This document shows positions 11,911 to 22,293 of a stretch of DNA of 64,000 nucleotides, one piece after another. The notes under the pieces were generated by a model that was not told the DNA's origin, ran no database searches, and worked only from the letters and a program-made list of their open reading frames with translations. Position 1 is the stretch's first letter; each line of letters starts with the position of its first letter. A program made the translations under genes and the position numbers. Source of the stretch: Cervus elaphus (taxonomy: Eukaryota > Chordata > Mammalia > Artiodactyla > Cervidae); NCBI RefSeq assembly GCF_910594005.1, contig NC_057848.1, forward strand, positions 133,744,155-133,808,154, in the 5' to 3' direction.

Positions 11911-12014
11911 GTTCTTCCCTTCTTTGTCCTAGTCCCATTTTGGTTTCTTATTTTTAAAAGGGGGGGGCATAAAGTTTCAGAGAGTGTGGAATTATAAACT
12001 GTGTGGAAATGTTT

Positions 12015-12852
12015 TATGAACTAAACATGGTGGACAGAATTCTAAAGATGACCATCCCCCTCCAGTGACTTACACCCCTGTATAATCTCTTCCCTTTAAA
12101 TGTGAGGACTTAAAAATATGATAGGATATCATTCCCATGATTGTTTTATGTTACATGGCACAACTGATTTTAAGTCAACTCAGTGGAACTGACCAAATCC
12201 AGTGAGCCATTTGGAAGCAAACTGCTTTCTCTAGCTAGTCATGGAGGAGAAAGGCAGAGTGATACCGCTGGCTGGCCTAGAAAAGAGCACACATCCATGT
12301 GAACTGCCCGTGGCAGCTGCATGGCAAGGAACTAGGCACCATCTCCAAAAGCTTAGAGCGGTCCCAGCCAACAACAAACAGGAAAAATGGGGCTCTAAGT
12401 CCTACAACCCCAAGGAACTGAAGTCTGCCAACAGCCAGAGAGCCTGGAAGAGCACTTCAAGCCCCAGATGAGAACCACAGTCCTAACTGACATGATGATA
12501 TCAGCTCAGTGAGACTCTGAGCAGAAAACCCAGGTACACTATGCCCAGACTCTAACCTACAGACTAGTGAGATAATAAATGAGTTGTTGTAAGCCACTAA
12601 GTTTGTGGTAACCTGGGCTTCCCTGGTGGCTCAGAGATTAAAGCGTCGGCCTCCAATGCGGGAGACCCGGGTTCGATCCCTGGATTGGGAAGATCCCCTG
12701 GAGAAGGAAATGGTAACCCACTCCAGTATTCTTGCCTGGAGAATCCCATGGATGGAGGAGCCTGGTAGGCTACAGTCCACTGGGTCGCAAAGAGTCGGAC
12801 ACGACTGAGCGACTTCACTTTCACTTTCATTATGCAGCAACAGAAAACACAC
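12015..12852 (+). repeat. MaLR-like LTR, plus strand, split by a SINE
   Basis: The left part runs from 'ggtggacagaattctaaag' to 'taagccactaagtttgtgg', the characteristic 3' portion of this LTR group. The final bases 'ttatgcagcaacagaaaac' lie beyond a Bov-tA insertion. An open frame at 12241-12471 lies wholly inside the LTR and is not a gene. Confidence 0.7.
12615..12828 (+). repeat. Bov-tA SINE, well preserved
   Basis: This copy runs from 'gggcttccctggtggctcag' to 'gcgacttcactttcacttt' and is close to the family consensus, including the B-box-like 'ggttcgatccctgg'. It separates the LTR body from its last bases. Confidence 0.95.
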
Positions 12853-14109
12853 TATATGAATCCTATGTCTGGTGAGAAAAATCAGTGATGACGTTGAATA
12901 GAGGTCATAGAAAACAAACACTAGTATTTCCTCTCTTTCAATAGTATACTAGCATCATTTAACTTGTTTCCTAGTTGATTCAAGGCTTATCTTCTTTCCA
13001 GGTGCCAACTGCCTCAAGTAGAAGCATGAACATGGCACCTTAGCATTCCTTTCACCATTTTAGGGCCTTGCATTCGCTAAATGCCCACTGCTTGCCTCTA
13101 AGAAAACCTTCCTTTTCCCTTTTTCTTAGAACAATTCTTGATTCATTTGAAATTTAATTGTATTATGTTTTGAATGACAAAATTTGACCTTAAAAGGACC
13201 AACATTTCAGTTGTTTCATTTTATAACTCAGAAACGGTAGAACTAACACTCTCCCAGTCGTAGATTAGACTGGGTATTCCATGTTCTGATTTGGTTATTG
13301 TTCTTGATTATCCAGCTTTGTGTTTGTTTAGTGAATTTTAAATCCCTTATAAAGATAATTGTTCATTCTAAGTAAGATAGCAGCTAGTAGCAAGTTTCCT
13401 AAAGAGAAAGCCATTAGGTGACTTGATTTTAACTGATATCAGTGGTGTCCATGAGAACAAAATTATGAATCAGGTGAGCATGTAGAAGCTTAATTTGAAA
13501 GTTTATGAGGGGTATAAGACCAGCTATTATATGGCAACAATTATCTGAGAGATAAAACTGATAGATCTTATAACTGTTTTAAGTATGCTGGCTAAGACTT
13601 CTGAACTTATTATATTATAGCCTTAGTCCAGTTTTTTTACCCCTGAAAATTAAAACAATTATTATTCATTAAAAATGCATTTAATAAGAACAATATAGTG
13701 ATCAGATATAGCTTGTCCAATTTTAAAAACTGATGATGGTTAGAACATAATATTTGAAATTTTATATTTATAATTTTGCATTCTGATTCTACATGCTATC
13801 ATGGAATCTTAGGCACTGAGCTATTTGTATGGCTTAAAAAAGAATTTGGTGCACACATGTCCATGGATAATATCTACCTCCCATAAAGGGTTCGACAGGG
13901 GGGAGCAAATTTCTAGATGGTGCTTCTACTCTTGGTTATTAATTTGATGGATTAATTAATTGATGAAACGATTGATTCTAATATAGTAATTAAAAGGTGC
14001 TTATGCTTATTGTTTTTGTTTGGAAATTATTGTTTAAAAATTCATTTTTTATAGCTTAAATTTCCTAAATAAGGGAAGGAGAGTGTCAAAGCACAAGTGG
14101 CCTGCTCCT
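12853..14109. other. AT-rich intergenic DNA, no gene recognised
   Basis: No gene or confidently named repeat is visible. A palindromic ATTAATTAAT-type cluster lies near 13945-13965. The base composition is uniformly AT-rich. Confidence 0.5.
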
Positions 14110-14329
14110 GTGTGTGTGTGCTCAGTTGTGTCTGACTCTTTGCGACCCCATGGACTATAGGCCACCAGGCTCTTCTGTCCATGGAACTTTCTAGGCAAGG
14201 GTACTGGAGTGGGTTGCCACTTCCTCCTCCAGGGGGTCTTCTCAACCAAAGGATCGAATCCGGGTTTTCTGTGGCTCCTGCATTGGCAGGCAGATTCTTT
14301 ACTACTGAACCACCTGGGAAGCCACCCAG
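14110..14329 (-). repeat. Bov-tA SINE with 9-bp target duplication
   Basis: This is a minus-strand Bov-tA beginning in a short (TG)n tract. The direct repeat cctgctcct lies at 14101-14109 and 14330-14338. A small extra block ('gtggctcctgc', near 14270) is inserted relative to other copies in the window. Confidence 0.93.
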
Positions 14330-14338
14330 CCTGCTCCT

Positions 14339-15554
14339 ATAGTGGTCTATATGACAGCATCTAGTTAAGAGATTATGGCTGCTGACTCCACACCTCATTT
14401 TCCTCTCTGGAACTCAAGGAATTGTACAATTAATCCTTCTAATAACCATTAAGACTTGATTAAGAACAGGTGGAGGGATCTTCATTTCACAAATAAAATT
14501 CTTATACATAAAGAGGTTAATGATTTGCTGACAAGTCAGCAACAAAACTGGGCTGGCAGCCCTCCTGACCCAGAATTCTCGACTCTGCACCATTGTGCTT
14601 CTCTCTTTCATAGTCACACTCTCAGTGAAGCTGGTTTTCATTGTAAACCACACACTTGCTTTGGGGATCAAAATGGAGAAATAGACGAAACAGGTCTTTC
14701 ATAGTACTGGTTTCTTTTCATATTGTAGTCACTGCTCAATGCTGGTATTTACAAAATCATTCCTATCTAGTACTTGGATCCCCATTTGTTCTTCTTCGTG
14801 AAGATGTTAGAAAGAAATGAAGTGGTCTATTTTTATTTTTGACAAATGCTTTTGGAATGCTGTCATAATAGCAATATACAACTTTATGGTGAAGGACTAA
14901 CATGGGCTCATCTTCTCCAGGGCACTAACAGAGCTGAATACCAAAGAAAATGTTTTTTTTTTTTATTACATGAGTATTTTATGGAAGTGAGCTTCCTTTG
15001 TAACCATGTAAGTCTGCTAAGCCACTGAGAGTTTTTATGCAGTCATGATTATAAAACAAGTCTCAGAATTTGGGGAAACATCAAAAAACCTTAGGACTAC
15101 ATTGTACAATCTAAGTAGCCCCACTGTGTTATAAAATTTAAAATGGAGGGAAGTAATTGCGGGTTCCACTTTGAAGATATCAAACATGAGAATTTCACTC
15201 AAGCTGCCGCCCCTTTTCTCCAGCTGGCAGCATCACCACCGGAATCACAAACAACAGCAGGTAATTTTAGCAAAATGTGTCTCATCCAAAAAAAAAAAAA
15301 CTGTTTAGCTGTACCAAAAGACAAGAAAATTCAACAATTAGGCAACAATTAACAAATAATGTGGCATCAATTCTATAATGGACATTTGAAAATTGAAACT
15401 GAATTTTGAAAAACACAAATTCACTTTGCTGGGAAAAACTAATCCAAAACACAGAAAATGTGTACTTGTTTAACGTGGTCAGGAAATGGAATGCTCTTAA
15501 AAATCAACATTTTGATTAATAGAGGTAGCATGATATTACATAAGGATTTTATGC
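14339..15554. other. Intergenic DNA, no gene recognised
   Basis: No gene or confidently named repeat is visible. Homopolymer runs occur at 14954-14965 (T) and 15289-15300 (A). Frames at 14414-14671 and 15439-15639 lack support. Confidence 0.45.
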
Positions 15555-15735
15555 AGTTACATATCAGATCAACTCTGCATCTAGCATAGCTGTGTGACTT
15601 TTGTTCATTTGACCATTCTGAATTAGTTTTTTCACCCATAAAATGGGATGGTGGTGGGAGTAATACATGTTCTTTTTATCTCAGAGTTATTACCAGGAAA
15701 ATATGTGATCATAAAGTATAAAGTTTTGTCAACAC
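15555..15735 (+). repeat. MIR SINE remnant
   Basis: 'tctgcatctagcatagctgt', 'gtgacttttgttcatttgac' and 'cacccataaaatgggatgg' follow MIR order in plus orientation. Diverged. Confidence 0.55.
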
Positions 15736-15879
15736 CATATTTTGGGGTCCAGTTTTTTTTTGGGGGGGGTCCAGTTTTAAATTATCAGTTTATAATCAAC
15801 TGCATATGACATGAAAGCTAAACTGTATATAATACATCTTTGATAAAGCAAGGAGGTGACATTAATAAATCTCACTTCA

Positions 15880-16520
15880 CAAATCCATGGGTGCAAGGAA
15901 TGACCTTTCCATATACATGTGGTTCAGTGTTCATTACAGCACTGTTTACAGTAGGCAGAATATGCAAGGGACCTAAATGTCCATTCACAGATGAATGGAT
16001 AAAGAAGATGCGGGGTGTGTGTGCGTGTGTGTGTACATATACACAAAGTGGAATATTACTCAGCCATAAAAAGAATAAAATAATGCCATTTGCAGCATCA
16101 TAGATGGACCTAGAGATTATCATACTAAATGAAGTCAGGGAGACAAATATCATATGATATTGTTTATAGGTGGAATCTAAAAAACAGATACCAATGAACT
16201 TACTTAAAAAACAGAAACAAAGCCACAGATATAGAAAATAAACTTATGGTTACCAAAGAGGAAAGGGGTGGGGAGAGGTAAATTTGGAGTTTGGAATTAA
16301 CATATATGCACTACTATATATACAACAGATAGCCAACAAGGACCTACCATATAGAACAGGGAACTATACTCAATATTTTGTAATAACCTGTAAGGGGAAA
16401 GAATCTGAAAAAGCATCTATCTATCTATCTGTATGGATATGTATAACTGAATCACTTGGCTATACACTTGAAACTAATGCAACATTATGAATCAACTATA
16501 CTCCAATTTTAAAAAAAAAG
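15880..16520 (+). repeat. L1 3' end (L1MA-like), plus strand
   Basis: Sense L1 ORF2 tail and 3' UTR: 'attacagcactgtttacagt', 'gatgaatggataaagaagat', 'ggaatattactcagccataa', then 'gtatggatatgtataactga' and an A-rich end at 16509-16518. A (GT)n tract lies at about 16014-16035 and a (CTAT)n tract at about 16416-16431. Confidence 0.88.
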
Positions 16521-16639
16521 AGGAAATGACCTTGACTTTTTTGTAAAATGTCACTTCGGTCATTTGGGGGTTTCCCTTCCCTAAAGGCTGTCATCCATGT
16601 GTGGGATCTTATGAAGGGTCTAGGTACTGTCTGTGTGCA

Positions 16640-16900
16640 CGTGTGTGGGCGCCTATGTGGTCCTCTGTGATTGGTCTACACAGACCCACGCTGGCCCTGA
16701 CCAAGTAGCACCCATTCCTCTCTTGGGTCTTGCTTCCTCCCCAGGGGCATGGCTGAGAATCTGGGCACAGATCTCCTTTGCTCTACCCATCAAACTTACC
16801 TATGCTAGTCTGGGAAATGGTTGTTCAGCAGCTGTGATTTTGGTGTGTTCCTGAAAGGAGGTGTGGTCAAAGTCCATCTCCTCTGCCATCTTGGCCTCTC
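16640..16900 (-). repeat. Possible L1 5' region, minus strand
   Basis: Read on the minus strand, this begins with a 'ggccaagatggcagaggag' phrase (16880-16898), which resembles the YY1-containing start near the L1 5' region, and continues into text like sequence upstream of L1 ORF1. The assignment rests on this similarity only. Confidence 0.4.
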
Positions 16901-17640
16901 TCCCACCTCAACAACAGTTTTAAAACAGTTGTAGAAAAAGCTGTGAAGATAAAGGTCCAAAACTCGGTGTTGAAAAAGAAGGGAGAAAGTCACACAGGTG
17001 TCAGAACTTGCAGGGACTCAGCACATCCCGCTGCTGGAACGGGGCTGATGAAGTCTTTGGAAATTTGCTGGCTCTTCATGGCTGCCACCTCTGAGTTGTC
17101 AGCAAAGCCTTGGGTGGAGACCTGAGGTCATTTTTGATGGTCAAGGACAGCATCAGGAAAGAGGGAAGGGTCAGAGTCAAGCCCCCAGCCGCCCCTGGGG
17201 TCCAACCGTAAAGTTCAGAATACAATGACCACTGCTTCTCTTCTGCCTCCTTGAGGAACTTAGCTTGCCTTTGGGCCAACTACCGTCTCCGTCTCCGTCT
17301 CTGACCAGGAATTCCTAGTTCGAGTGGTGCCCAGATCTCTGTTTCCCTGCGTCACTGCCTGGAGGTGAACGGAGAAGCCAGAAAAGACTCTTCAGAGTAC
17401 AGCCTCCTGTTGCTCCCGCCGCCAGCGCGAGGGGATGCACGCCATGTGCAGCTCACCGTTTTGCACTTGGGTGCCGATCGTCTGTTTTTTAAGAAGGTAG
17501 GTGGCATTGCTATGAAGCTATATCGAGAATAAGAATAAATCAAAAGTAAGATGGTTCCGATTTCTCCACTGCAGTCACTGAAATTCAAGATGATCTGTGG
17601 TACAGACAGAGAGAACAGACTTGTGGGTGGGGACATGGGG
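16901..17640. other. Unassigned GC-elevated, CpG-bearing segment
   Basis: This segment is richer in GC and CpG than its AT-rich neighbours, with clusters at about 17195-17215, 17281-17305 (a short repeat of 'ccgtct') and 17410-17480. Donor-like 'aag/gtaggt' occurs near 17495-17502 and acceptor-like 'tttctccactgcag' near 17561-17575. A minus-strand frame at 17076-17279 has a charged N-terminal part but no family I recognise. It may be a 5' UTR/promoter of the minus-strand L1 to its left, an old LTR, or an exon of an unannotated transcript. Confidence 0.4.
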
Positions 17641-17659
17641 ATCGGAAGGGACCTGAAGG

Positions 17660-18085
17660 GGGAGGGATGGATTGGCAGTTTGGGGTTAGCAAATGTAAGC
17701 TATTACATATGGGATGGATAAACAGGGGCTTCCCTGATGGCTCAGACGGTCAAGAATCTGCCTGCAAGGCAGGAGACCTGGGTTTGATCCCTGGGTTGGG
17801 AAGCTCCCCTGGAGGAGGGCATGGCAACCCACTCCAGTATTCTTGCCTGGAGAATTCTGTGGACAGAGGAGCCTGGCGGGCTATGGTCTATGGGGTTGCA
17901 AAGAGTTGGATACAACTGAGTGACTCACACAGGCACGGATAAACAACAAGGTCCTACTGTATATATCCTGGGATAAACCATATTGGAAAATATTTTTTAA
18001 TGTATATATATGTATAACTGGATCACTGTGTTGTACACCAGAAATGAGAACATTATAAATCAACTGTATTTCAAAAAAAATCTTA
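17660..18085 (+). repeat. L1 3' end, plus strand, split by a SINE
   Basis: 'gcaaatgtaagctattacat' and 'gggatggataaaca' on the left continue, after the SINE, into 'acaaggtcctactgtatata', 'gtataactggatcactgtg' and an A-rich end near 18070. This is the artiodactyl L1 3' UTR. Confidence 0.8.
17725..17936 (+). repeat. Bov-tA SINE with 9-bp target duplication
   Basis: This is a plus-strand Bov-tA. The direct repeat ggataaaca lies at 17716-17724 and 17937-17945, and the flanking L1 text is continuous without the insert. Confidence 0.95.
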
Positions 18086-18764
18086 ATGCTAAGATTATCT
18101 ATGGTAAATTTAACCTATTAGTTCAGCCTTAAAACAAATTTTAATTCATCTGAGGCCTCACCATGGACCTAGTCCAATTTAAGTCAGACCCACTTTGACC
18201 AGTTTGACCACTGGAGCAGCCCAGTTTCTAAGTCAGATTCCTACATCAAAATGTATCCAGAGTCCCACCATAGCTTTTCACCTTTGCAAACTACGCTATT
18301 TGTTCCATGCCATTATCTTTTTATCATTTCACTCCTCAATTGGTGCGGTGCCCTCTCACTGGCCTCCCTACTTCCATTCAAACTTCTCTATGGTCTATCA
18401 TCCACATAGCAGAGTGAATTTGTTAAAATAAGCCAGATCATGTCACTTCTCTGATAAAAATCCTTCAATAGCTCCTCCCTCTTGTCAAAGTCCCAATAGT
18501 GGCCTACCCGGCCCTACATGACCTGATTTGGCTACTTCTCTGCCCTCATGTCACTACCACTATCCCTCTTTGACACTTGTCTCCAGCCACATTGGCTTCT
18601 GGATGCTTGTCAACTATGCTAAGCTTGTTTCCATCTCAGGGTCTTTGCAAATTCTATTCTTTCTGCCTGGAGTGCTTTTCGTTTTTACATACACATGGCT
18701 TACTTCTTGGTACCTCCTACTCAAAGGCCAGCTTATCAGTGAGGCCTTCCCAGACACCCTATTT

Positions 18765-19257
18765 TTTTTTCAATTATTTTTATTAGTTGGAGGCTAATTA
18801 CTTCACAACATTGCAGTGGGTTTTGTCATACATTGACATGAATCAGCCATGGAGTTACATGTATTCCCCATCCCGATCCCCCCTCCCACCTCCCTCTCCA
18901 CCCGATTCCCCTGGGTCCTCCCAGTGTACCTGGCCCAAGCACCTGTCTCATGCATCTCTCCTGGGCTGGTGGTCTGTTTCACCATAGATAATACACATGC
19001 TGTTCTCTCGAAACATCCCACCTTCGCCTTCTCCCACAGAGTCCAAAAGTCTATTCTGTACATCTGTGTCTCTTTTTCTGTTTTGCATATAGGGTTATCA
19101 TTACCATCTTTCTAAATTCCATATATATGTGTTAGTATGCTGTAATGATCTTTATCTTTCTGGCTTACTTCACTCTGTATAATGGGCTCCAGTTTCATCC
19201 ATCTCATTAGAACTGATTCAAATGAATTCTTTTTAATGGCTGAGTAATATTCCATGG
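18765..19257 (-). repeat. Bovine-type L1 3' end with 15-bp target duplication
   Basis: This is a minus-strand L1 of 493 bp, from poly(T) through 'ttagttggaggctaattac' to 'ggctgagtaatattccatg'. The direct repeat ccagacaccctattt occurs at 18750-18764 and 19258-19272. Frames in this interval (for example 18787-18987 and 18803-19063) are L1 artefacts. Confidence 0.95.
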
Positions 19258-19470
19258 CCAGACACCCTATTTAAAATTGCAACCTTGTTCTTAGAGTCCA
19301 TCCTCCTTATCTGCTTCATTTTTTTTCCACAGCATATATAACCATTTAACAAATAATTCACCTTTTTATTATCTCCCCCTCCCCCCCTTCCCCAGAATGC
19401 ATGCTCCATGAGAGCAGGGTTGTTTTGTTTTGTTTTGTTTTTTTCTCCCTGGCTATGTTTTCTCTGCCTG

Positions 19471-19640
19471 TGAGGCAGGAGACCAGGGTTCAATCCCTGG
19501 GTTGGGAAGTTCCTCTGGAGAAGGGAATGGCAATCCACTCCAGTATTCTTGCCTGGAGAATTCCATGGACAGAGAAGCCTGGAGGGCTACAGTCTGTGGA
19601 GTTACAAAGAGTCAGACACGACTGAGTGACTAACTCACAC
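19471..19640 (+). repeat. 5'-truncated Bov-tA SINE with 16-bp target duplication
   Basis: The copy lacks the first roughly 45 bases of the SINE and starts at the 'tgaggcaggagaccagggtt' block. The repeat atgttttctctgcctg is present at 19455-19470 and 19641-19656. The target's own 'ctgcctg' matches the SINE sequence at the break, so the truncated 5' end may have joined at a short microhomology. Confidence 0.93.
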
Positions 19641-19689
19641 ATGTTTTCTCTGCCTGGCTCGGAACTTGACACATAGCTGGGGCTTTGTT

Positions 19690-20280
19690 GGCCTTTGCTT
19701 GTAATCAGCCCAACTGCATCTCAGGTTTGGCCTTATATTTGGAGGAATCATCACGTTTGTCTAGCTTGGAGGACTTGGGCTTTTAGAGGGGTCCCAGATT
19801 CAGAGTTTTTCACTTCCTTTGGCTTCTCCATAGCATTCCCATTCCTATGACCAAGAGCATTTCCAATTAGGGCATTAATTTTAACCCAAGGAACCCAGCA
19901 TGACGTAGAAACCAGATAGTGCTATTCAGCCAGGCTCACAGCTATCTCTTCATTTGGGTTCCAGTAGACTCAGACTGCCAGCATGTTGGGTTGGTTATGG
20001 CTTGAAATCAGTAGTGGAAGTCTTTATAAACCTTTTTTATTGAAGTTCTTCCTTTTCAATCTAACAACTTCTCATGAAAATAGCATTGGTCTTGGTTCAG
20101 GGGTGGCAGCAGATAAAAGTGAAATCACATGTTCAGTTAGGTCCTCTTGGAAGCCAACATGGAACTTGAATTAGAAATGTCATAGGTTTATTGGGGGGAT
20201 AGAGCTTATGAAAGGCAAAAGGGGGCTGAAACAGGATTGGGCAGGAAAAGCCTGCTTTGGAGCAAAGACTGCCATTAGAA
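19690..20280. other. Intergenic DNA; LTR-like text at its right edge
   Basis: No gene is seen. From about 20180 ('ataggtttattggggggat', 'ctgaaacaggattgggcag') the sequence resembles the left part of the element at 32190-32590; the match resumes after the L1 piece at 20285-20475. Confidence 0.4.
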
Positions 20281-20284
20281 GAGC

Positions 20285-20475
20285 CCCACATTGAACCTGC
20301 TATATAGCACAGGGATCTCAGCTCAGTGCTCTGTGATGACCTAGAGGGGGGCAGGGAGGGGGAGGGAGGCACCAGAAGGAGGGGATATGTGTATACTTAC
20401 AGCCAATTCACCTTGTTGTATAGCAGAAACTAACAACATTGTGAAGCAATTATCCTCCAATTAAAAACTTTTTTT
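20285..20475 (+). repeat. L1 3' UTR end, plus strand
   Basis: 'aacctgctatatagcacagg', a G-rich tract at 20346-20370, 'caccttgttgtatagcagaa' and 'gaagcaattatcctccaatt' followed by an A/T tail are the L1 3' end. It sits inside LTR-like DNA. Confidence 0.75.
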
Positions 20476-20489
20476 AATTTAAAAAACAA

Positions 20490-21587
20490 CTCAAATGGCC
20501 AGTCCCTGAACTTCTAGTGTGCTGAGTCACTGGCTGCAGCTGCCTGAAACAGATTGGCCTCAGCTCCAAAGATGAGGTGGATCCTGAAGACAGAATAGCT
20601 GAAGGCTGTCAGCTGAGTAGAACTCCTTGGTGCTGGATGGCAAGTTTTTCCTTGAAGGGAGCTCTGAGCAGTACACCTGCCTGACTCCCAGATGTCAATA
20701 TTGTTGTGACACCCCCTGGATCTCCAAGTTGGTCCATAGTGTATTGGAGAGGTAGAAATGTGGAAGGCAGACATATAATGGTTCATCTAGGTGGGTATCA
20801 GCTTGACCACAGTTGACTGAAAAGTATGGTTGGTGGCAAGATTTCTTTTCTTCTTCTTTTTTCCCCCTTTGGTTGGGGAGAGACAAGAACCAATATTTAA
20901 CTGGCCTTTATGAATTTGCCTGAGATAGCTGCCTCAAAATAGGAGCTTTAGAGCATTAACCAAAGCCTTCTCTTTTAGTGCCAGGGTGATTCAGGGCTAC
21001 AGGAGAGCACCAATCCTGTTTGCATATTTTAAAATATCTCTCACAACTAATGCAAATCAGATGCTTCAAAATTTTAAATCATTCCCACTAGTGAGCACTT
21101 CAAACAACAAACTAACACTGGCAGTTATTACATCATCTTAAAAAAAACACTCTTGTAATCAATTAAACTCATTACACCTGAATAATCATTACCAATGATG
21201 TATAATTTAAATAATCTCTGCAAAATGGTTTATTTATGACTGTCAGACCTACTAACAATTTTCCAAAGCATCACTCAGTAGAATCTGATATAGTTTCCTA
21301 TTAAAGCCATTTTAAACCTTAGAGAGTTGCCAGTACTGCTCTGGGACAAATTATTACAGACAGGAAGAGCAGCCCATGAAAATTACTTAAGGACCTTGCT
21401 TTTCCTTATCTTCCTTCAGCTGGGCATCCTGGAAGAAATTTGCCTCTTTCTTGATATTCTTTACTTAAGCCACCAGGTGTAATAACCAACTCACTCAGAT
21501 ATCCTTATATTTGGCTACCAAGTACTGCAAATCCTCCTCCTTGGTGGGCACCCACTCAGAGACCCTTGAGACAGCTGTCTATAACTT
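20490..21587. other. Intergenic DNA, partly LTR-like
   Basis: About 20500-20720 continues the LTR-like text noted to the left of the L1 piece. About 20900-21500 is AT-rich, repeat-poor sequence with no recognised exon; it could hold conserved non-coding DNA but nothing in the single sequence proves it. Confidence 0.4.
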
Positions 21588-21707
21588 TTTTTTTTTTTGG
21601 TTGCTTTGTGTGACATGCAGAATCTTAGTTCCCAGATCAGGTATTGAACTCGTGCCCCCTGCACTGGGAGTGTGGAGTCCCAACCACTGGACCACCAATA
21701 AGTCCCC
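21588..21707 (-). repeat. CHR-type SINE with 15-bp target duplication
   Basis: An antisense cetartiodactyl CHR SINE fragment: poly(T), 'gaatcttagttcccagatca' and 'accactggaccaccaataag'. Near-identical flanks (agctgtctataactt at 21573-21587; agctgcctataactt at 21708-21722, one difference) mark the insertion. Confidence 0.88.
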
Positions 21708-21839
21708 AGCTGCCTATAACTTAAGGGGTTGCTTTGCCATCACTGAATGGACTACCATTTTCCCACCTTATTGTCACTGTGGGATGATCCTACCTTCACT
21801 CCACATTTTTGCTCAAGATCAACTGCATACAACTTTCCT

Positions 21840-22282
21840 CCTGTTTAGACATGTTTGATAACAAGTGATAGAAATCTGATCTCACTAGCTTGAAATGCAG
21901 GATTTATTGTAACAGTAAATGCTACAATCCCATGGGCACTCAAGGATAAGAGTTGGATTACAGTCAGGCCACACAGGAATGGAAACTGGAATGCCATGCA
22001 CTGTAGGGGTCTCTCCCACTCTTGCAGAACCACAACATAATTTCTTCTATTGGTAGGATTGCTTTATCCTATCTTTTCTGGTTTTCTTCACACCACCAAA
22101 ACTTCAGTTCACATGTAGTATTGGCTTGCCATGGCACTAACTCCTGCCCTATCTCTACTTGATTTTATTTCTAAGATTCAGGCTTTCAGTGTCCCCATTT
22201 CTGAATTAAGTTTCATAGTGTTCCAATTCTAAATTCCCAGGAGAAAGTCAGGAGCAAAGTCCTGGTCCAAAAACCTGCAACT
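21840..22282. repeat. Possible old LTR-like repeat
   Basis: Phrases such as 'gaaatgcaggatttattgta' and 'cacacaggaatggaaactgg' resemble an antisense ERVL-type LTR, but I cannot place the family. No gene is seen. Confidence 0.3.
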
Positions 22283-22293
22283 AGGATGGGGAT

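Larger units (their letters stand above)
18160..19685 (+). repeat. L2 LINE 3' region carrying two later insertions
   Basis: Plus-strand L2 text runs through 'ctcctccctcttgtcaaagt', 'ctacatgacctgatttggc', 'ccagccacattggcttctgg', 'gtctttgcaaattctattct' and 'gaggccttcccagacaccct' up to 18764. It resumes after an L1 insertion at 19258 ('atgctccatgagagcaggg') and again after a SINE at 19641 ('tgcctggctcggaacttgac'). Read without the inserts it is one L2 copy. Confidence 0.75.

Noticed and set aside
12615..12828. tRNA gene signals (A/B-box-like sequence)
   Set aside because: The B-box-like 'ggttcgatccctgg' is the tRNA-derived head of Bov-tA and recurs in every copy. No cloverleaf tRNA gene is present.
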